From CAZOGW01 sp964579415 (GTDB taxonomy: Bacteria; Actinomycetota; Acidimicrobiia; Spongiisociales; UBA5794): a stretch of 17,911 bases of DNA. Below the pieces are notes generated by a model. That model worked only from the letters and a program-made list of their open reading frames with translations. It had not been told where the DNA came from and ran no database searches. The position numbers and the translations under genes are program-made. Of the stretch, positions 13,993-17,911 are shown piece by piece (within the stretch, counting starts at the first letter, position 1; the number at the start of each line of letters is the position of its first letter). Location: contig CAZOGW010000060.1 of NCBI GenBank assembly GCA_964579415.1, positions 1 to 17,911 of the forward strand. The letters are read 5' to 3'.

Positions 13993-16587
13993 TCAGCCCA
14001 TGGGGTTTGGGCCCAGGCCGGCGGCGGCGGCGCGAGCGAGGGCCTCAGGCCGCGTCGATGCACCGAGCTTGCGGTAGAGGCTGCGCAGGTGCGACCTGAG
14101 AGTGTTCAGGGAGATGTAGAGAGATGCGGCGATCTCGCGATTCGTCATGTCGGAACTGAGAAGCTCAAGGACCGCTTGCTCCGCGCCGGTGAGGGGCTCG
14201 GTCGGGATTGTCGTGAGGCTTTGCCTGGAGCGTCGGGAGTCGAGTTGGTGGAACGACGGCGGGAGGTCGGCCCGCAACTCTCGGAGCGACTCCGTGGCTG
14301 CGGTTCCGGACTCGAAGAACAAGGCGCAGAAACCTTCCGCCCGTCCCATGTCGAGGGCGGTGCGGATGTCGTCGAGCGCTGACTGCGGGTCATCCTCGGC
14401 GGACCGGAGTGCGGCCTGGGCGATATGGAAGGCGATGTGCTGACGGATGGTGGTGGGCTGGACCGAGTGGAGCAGAGTCGTTGCGTGGGCTGTGTCGCCT
14501 GTGTTGACGGCGAGATGGGCTTCGAGCAGGGTGCGCCGCCAAGACGGTGAGATGCCGTCGAGCGCCCGGCGAGCACGTGGCACGCTGTCGTTGTGCACCG
14601 CGATGGTCGCCTCGGCAAGCGCGAGGCGAGCGACGAATGCGGTGCCGAGAGCGGAACGTCTGGCGAGTACTTCCCGCGTCTCGAGGAGTTCCTCTGCGGC
14701 GGCGGAGGTGTCACCGCGGAGAGTCCATATCCGGGCGCGCCCGATACGTGCGAGTGCCACGAGGGCTGCGTGGAACTCGCTGTGGACGATGTCGACGTGC
14801 TCGTCCAGGTCGTGGAGGGTGTCGTCGTCGATGTGTCCTCTCTCGATGTGGACCGCCAGTTCGATCGTCCGGGCGAGGCGGGTGCCGTAGTGGCGGTCGA
14901 GGCCGTGCTTGCGCGAGTGGCGGATGGCGCGGTGGGTCAGACCTGAGGCGCGGCGCAACTCGCCGCGTTCGTGGGCGAACATCGCCGAGATGGCGGGGAC
15001 CGCCACGTCGTCCATGACGGCGTGGAGGCCGCTGCGCTCCAGGGAGTCGAGGGTGTTCTGGCCGGTGCGCAACTCATCCAGCCACCAGTGCCCGTGCGCC
15101 AGGAAGAGGGGAGCGCGGTGCATCACCGCATCGGGGTATCCCCGGGCCTCGAAGATGTCGATGGCCTTGCCCAACGCCGTGACCACATCACTCATCTCGC
15201 CGCGAAGTCCGTCGAGGATCCCCTGAAAGAAGTGGAAGCGTGCTCGCGCCATATCGTCGGCGCCGGTCTCGTCGAGGACGACGTACCCGAGATCGAGCCA
15301 ACGCTGGGCGTCGTCGTACCGGCGTAACAGGCAGTACAGATGGACGGCGTTGATGATCTTGTCGACGTCGTCGACGATCGCGGCGTCGGGGATGGAGGCG
15401 AGCCAGTCGGCTCGTTCATCCGGATCGGTGCCGAGTAGTTCCGTCGCCACGGACATCGTCTCGACGACCAGGGCGAATGCCTCGTCGCTCCGACCACCTG
15501 CGACGAGGTGCCGCACCGCGGCGCCGACGTCACCTCGGTCTTTGAACCCGGCCGCGGCACGGCGATGAAGTGCGGGCGACTCGCCGGGCATGCGCCGTTC
15601 GAGGAGTGCCGAGAGCAGATCGCGCAGCATCGGCTGGAAGGCATAGACCGCCGGCTGCCCGCTCGGCGGAGGGACGACGAGATGGCGGCCGGCCAGACGA
15701 GCGAGTGTCTCGCCGGCGTCGGGTTGTCCGGTCACCACAGCACAGACGTCGGCATCGAGATGGTCGAGGACCGAAGCCCGCAACAGGAAGTCCTGGACGT
15801 CCCGCGGCTGTTGGTCCAGGACCTCGGCCGTCAGATACCCGGCCACGGATCCGTCCTGCCCGCTGAAGGCGGCAACGAAGTGACCGGGATCGGGCGAGTC
15901 GCGCAACCCCCGCGCAGCCAGTGAGAGGCCCAGTGCCCACCCTCCCGTCTTGCGCTCCATCAGGTCGACGGTCGTTGAATCCAGGCTGATCCCGGAGACC
16001 TGGGCAAGCATCCGGTCGACTTCGTCCGAATCGAATGCCAAATGCTGCTCGCGAAGCTCGCGGACGAGGCCTTCAGCACGCCACCGGGAAACAGGCAGCG
16101 GCAGCTCGTGACGCGACACCAGCACTACCCGCGTCGTCGCGGGGAGGTGCTCGACGAAGTAGGCGAGCTGATCGAAGATCGCAGCATCCGTGATGTGATG
16201 TAGGTCATCGAACACGATGGCTGATGGGCTGCCGGCGGTGGCCAGACGGTCCAGGATCGGCGTGACCACGGTCGTGGAGTGGTCGTGTTCGGCTGTGAGC
16301 GCAGCCGTTGCCTCGACGAGCGGATCGGTTCGCTCCGCGCCCACTGCACCGAGCACGGAGATCCAGAACGAGGTCGTCAGGTTGTCGCCCGGCTCGACGG
16401 ACAGCCACGCGTAAGGTCGTCCGGCACCAGCGGCCAGCCACTCTGCGACCGCCGTCGTCTTCCCCCACCCAGGTGCACCCGAGATGGTGACCACCGACGC
16501 ACGGGAATCGTCGAGGACCGCTCGCAGTCGCTCACGTTCGACGATGTGGGCGGCTGGCGTGGGTGGACGAAACCGCGTCTGCCGCAT
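13993..16587 (-). CDS. LAL-type (MalT-like) LuxR family transcriptional regulator
   Basis: Encodes 864 aa from ATG 16587, chosen because MRQTRFRPPTP is the usual LAL beginning and GGGGA lies 7 nt upstream. In-frame starts at 16638 and 16797 are possible but add atypical sequence. Walker A GAPGWGKTT is at residues 37-45, Walker B AIVFDDLHH at 123-131, then the FVEHLP and VLVSRHELPLP blocks of the STAND ATPase. The middle (about 370-770) is helical and Ala/Leu/Arg-rich, like TPR sensor repeats. The C-terminal 67 residues are a LuxR HTH: LTGAEQAVLELL and MTNREIAASLYISLNTLRSH. Such proteins bind an inducer and ATP and then activate transcription; the inducer here is unknown. The neighbours suggest control of the oxidoreductase or the gap region. 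Confidence 0.9.
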   Translation of the reverse strand: MRQTRFRPPTPAAHIVERERLRAVLDDSRASVVTISGAPGWGKTTAVAEWLAAGAGRPYAWLSVEPGDNLTTSFWISVLGAVGAERTDPLVEATAALTAEHDHSTTVVTPILDRLATAGSPSAIVFDDLHHITDAAIFDQLAYFVEHLPATTRVVLVSRHELPLPVSRWRAEGLVRELREQHLAFDSDEVDRMLAQVSGISLDSTTVDLMERKTGGWALGLSLAARGLRDSPDPGHFVAAFSGQDGSVAGYLTAEVLDQQPRDVQDFLLRASVLDHLDADVCAVVTGQPDAGETLARLAGRHLVVPPPSGQPAVYAFQPMLRDLLSALLERRMPGESPALHRRAAAGFKDRGDVGAAVRHLVAGGRSDEAFALVVETMSVATELLGTDPDERADWLASIPDAAIVDDVDKIINAVHLYCLLRRYDDAQRWLDLGYVVLDETGADDMARARFHFFQGILDGLRGEMSDVVTALGKAIDIFEARGYPDAVMHRAPLFLAHGHWWLDELRTGQNTLDSLERSGLHAVMDDVAVPAISAMFAHERGELRRASGLTHRAIRHSRKHGLDRHYGTRLARTIELAVHIERGHIDDDTLHDLDEHVDIVHSEFHAALVALARIGRARIWTLRGDTSAAAEELLETREVLARRSALGTAFVARLALAEATIAVHNDSVPRARRALDGISPSWRRTLLEAHLAVNTGDTAHATTLLHSVQPTTIRQHIAFHIAQAALRSAEDDPQSALDDIRTALDMGRAEGFCALFFESGTAATESLRELRADLPPSFHQLDSRRSRQSLTTIPTEPLTGAEQAVLELLSSDMTNREIAASLYISLNTLRSHLRSLYRKLGASTRPEALARAAAAGLGPNPMG

Positions 16588-16824
16588 CGCCGATTCCCCA
16601 CTCAGACCGTCGGCCACGCCGAGCATGTTCACGGACATGGACTCGCCATCATCTCGATGGCAATGTAGCCGCCTCGGCCAGGGCTCCCGGGGGTCACCTC
16701 GGCCGCTTCCGACGCGAGGCCGGCACGGCGGGTCGATGGAGCCGGGCGGCACAGGCGCCTCAAGCCGAGCTGTCATCCGGCGCTCGGGCGATGGCAAGGA
16801 GCCATCCGAGTTCGGGTCCCTAAC

Positions 16825-16859
16825 TCACCAGGCGACTCTACGGCGTCGAACGCTGGTGA
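16825..16859. repeat. Nested inverted repeat in the LAL-LAL divergent gap
   Basis: TCACCAG (16825-16831) and CTGGTGA (16853-16859) are exact reverse complements, with an inner CGAC/GTCG pair between them. It lies about 240 nt upstream of the first LAL start and about 320 nt upstream of the second, which runs the other way. It could be an operator for either regulator. The stretch 16640-16943 shows no other gene-like signal. Confidence 0.35.
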
Positions 16860-16943
16860 ACGTAGGGGGATCGCTGCCGCGCCGATCCTGCGAAGACCTG
16901 CCGGGTGACCGTCCGCTGCCATCCCGGGCACGGGGACGCTACG

Positions 16944-17139
16944 TCACTGGCGGACCATGGCTATCCGCATCTGGTGCTCCGGGTCGACCAGGTGATCGTG
17001 GCTGTCGTCGCCGAGGTCGATCCTGGCCCAGGCGATCTCGCCGTTGAACTCGTTCCCGGTAGGCCCGTATTCGGACGACTCGGGCCGTCACCGTGTATGA
17101 CTTGTTCTTGTTGTTGATGACGGCGTTCAGATCGGGTGA
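16944..17139 (-). pseudogene. Decayed C-terminal fragment of an arylsulfatase-like gene
   Basis: Minus strand. One frame reads SPDLNAVINNKNKSYTVTA (about 17139-17083). A different frame then reads GNEFNGEIAWARIDLGDDSH and continues DHLVDPEHQMRIAMVRQ to the TGA at 16946-16944. As I remember them, both pieces resemble C-terminal blocks of actinobacterial arylsulfatases (sulfate ester hydrolases), but in an intact protein many residues would separate them. The gene has thus lost its catalytic part, suffered an internal deletion and a frame change. The assignment rests on recall of family sequences and needs a search. No start or promoter was found. Confidence 0.5.
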
Positions 17140-17181
17140 CCACGTGCGGAGCATCCGTACGCCACATTTACACTCGGCTCA

Positions 17182-17911
17182 ATGCCTGAGGAGCGCGTGA
17201 CCTCCTGGTCGCCGATGTCATGGTTCATGGTGACGCCGCCGGAGCCGCCGCCTACCGGGGTCGAACGAGCGCGGGTGAGTGCGACACTGGAAGAAGCGGT
17301 AGCTCTCCACCCCGTCACCCTGGTGATCGCCCCGGCCGGCAGCGGTAAGACCACGGCGCTCAGTCACTGGGCCCGGACTCGTGCGGAGCCGGTGGCCTGG
17401 TTGACGTTATCCCGGTTCGACGACGACCTGCCAAGGGTCCTGAGCGGGGTCCTGTCGTCGCTGCACCGCCTGGCTGTCGACAGCGGCAACCCCGTCCACG
17501 ACAGGTTGCGGCGGCCCACCCCGTACCCCCGGAACACCAAGCAGGCTCACGAGGCCCTCCTCGCCGCCTTCGAGACCATCGAGAATCCCACCGTGCTGGT
17601 GATCGACGACGCCCACCATGGCGAGCGGCCCGTGGTGGAATCCCTGGTGGCGATGATCGTCGATCGGGTGCCTCCCAGCCTGCGTGTCGTCATCTCGGCC
17701 CGACCTTCGCTGGCGCGATCGATGGCCCGGGCCCGCCTGCATGGTCCGACTGCGACAGTGGACGCCGCGGCGCTGAACTTCACGACAGGCGAGATCGAGG
17801 CGGCCGGTCCGCTGCTCGACCGGCCCGTCGACGAGGACCTGGCGGCCGATATCCACCGCGCCACCGGCGGCTGGCCGGTGGCGGTCCGGATGGCGCTCAT
17901 GTCATCCGCCG
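17182..17911 (+). CDS. LAL-type LuxR family regulator, N-terminal part (runs off the window)
   Basis: Open from ATG 17182 to the window end (243 codons, no stop), so only the ATPase part is seen. Walker A APAGSGKTT is at residues 50-58, Walker B VLVIDDAHH at 138-146, then LRVVISARPSL and a GGWPVAVRMAL block, all typical of STAND/LAL regulators. The C-terminal HTH is presumed to lie beyond the window. No Shine-Dalgarno sequence precedes ATG 17182; a -10-like TACACT (17169-17174) ends 7 nt before it, so a leaderless message is possible. GTG 17197, with GAGGAG 3 nt upstream, and ATG 17215 or 17227 are alternatives. It is transcribed away from the first LAL gene. Confidence 0.85.
   Translation, partial: MPEERVTSWSPMSWFMVTPPEPPPTGVERARVSATLEEAVALHPVTLVIAPAGSGKTTALSHWARTRAEPVAWLTLSRFDDDLPRVLSGVLSSLHRLAVDSGNPVHDRLRRPTPYPRNTKQAHEALLAAFETIENPTVLVIDDAHHGERPVVESLVAMIVDRVPPSLRVVISARPSLARSMARARLHGPTATVDAAALNFTTGEIEAAGPLLDRPVDEDLAADIHRATGGWPVAVRMALMSSA

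Overview
The window is high-GC DNA with GC-rich third codon positions, GTG/TTG starts, stop-start overlaps and at least one probable leaderless promoter. With an F420-type PPOX-fold oxidoreductase, LAL-type LuxR regulators, a DesK/DesR-like two-component system and an M64 peptidase, this points to an actinomycete-like bacterium (Actinomycetota, perhaps Acidimicrobiia). That placement is inference. No rRNA, tRNA, CRISPR array, insertion sequence or phage gene was seen.

Left part (1-2560): a DUF1269-type glycine-rich membrane protein, a short GNRA-loop hairpin, and an NhaC-family Na+/H+ antiporter, followed by a short coding-like remnant with no usable upstream start. Next, on the minus strand (2646-3919), is a RES-Xre type toxin-antitoxin pair. 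The antitoxin has an unusually long N-terminal part. Its promoter can be read directly: -35 and -10 boxes with a 17-bp spacer, a direct repeat between them, and a predicted transcription start at the ATG.

Middle part (4168-6862, minus): a two-gene unit encoding a 749-aa protein with the short leader motif seen in cargo and associated proteins of extracellular contractile injection systems (eCIS), and a 147-aa unknown protein that starts one base after it. No injection-system structural genes are in the window. This is the best candidate here for an undescribed system. Divergently from it runs a compact four-gene operon (7130-10459): ABC ATPase, ABC-2 permease, DesK-like kinase and NarL/DesR-like regulator, each pair overlapping by 4 nt. 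A perfect inverted repeat upstream is a candidate regulator site, and a 12-bp hairpin lies in the first codons of the kinase gene.

Right part (10460-17911): a secreted M64-type metallopeptidase with Ig-like and possible beta-helix C-terminal regions, ended by a very strong hairpin. A minus-strand PPOX/F420-type oxidoreductase and a LAL regulator follow. A region of about 590 bp without an intact gene then holds a dyad and the decayed C-terminal end of what looks like an arylsulfatase. Last is a second, divergent LAL regulator that runs off the window end.
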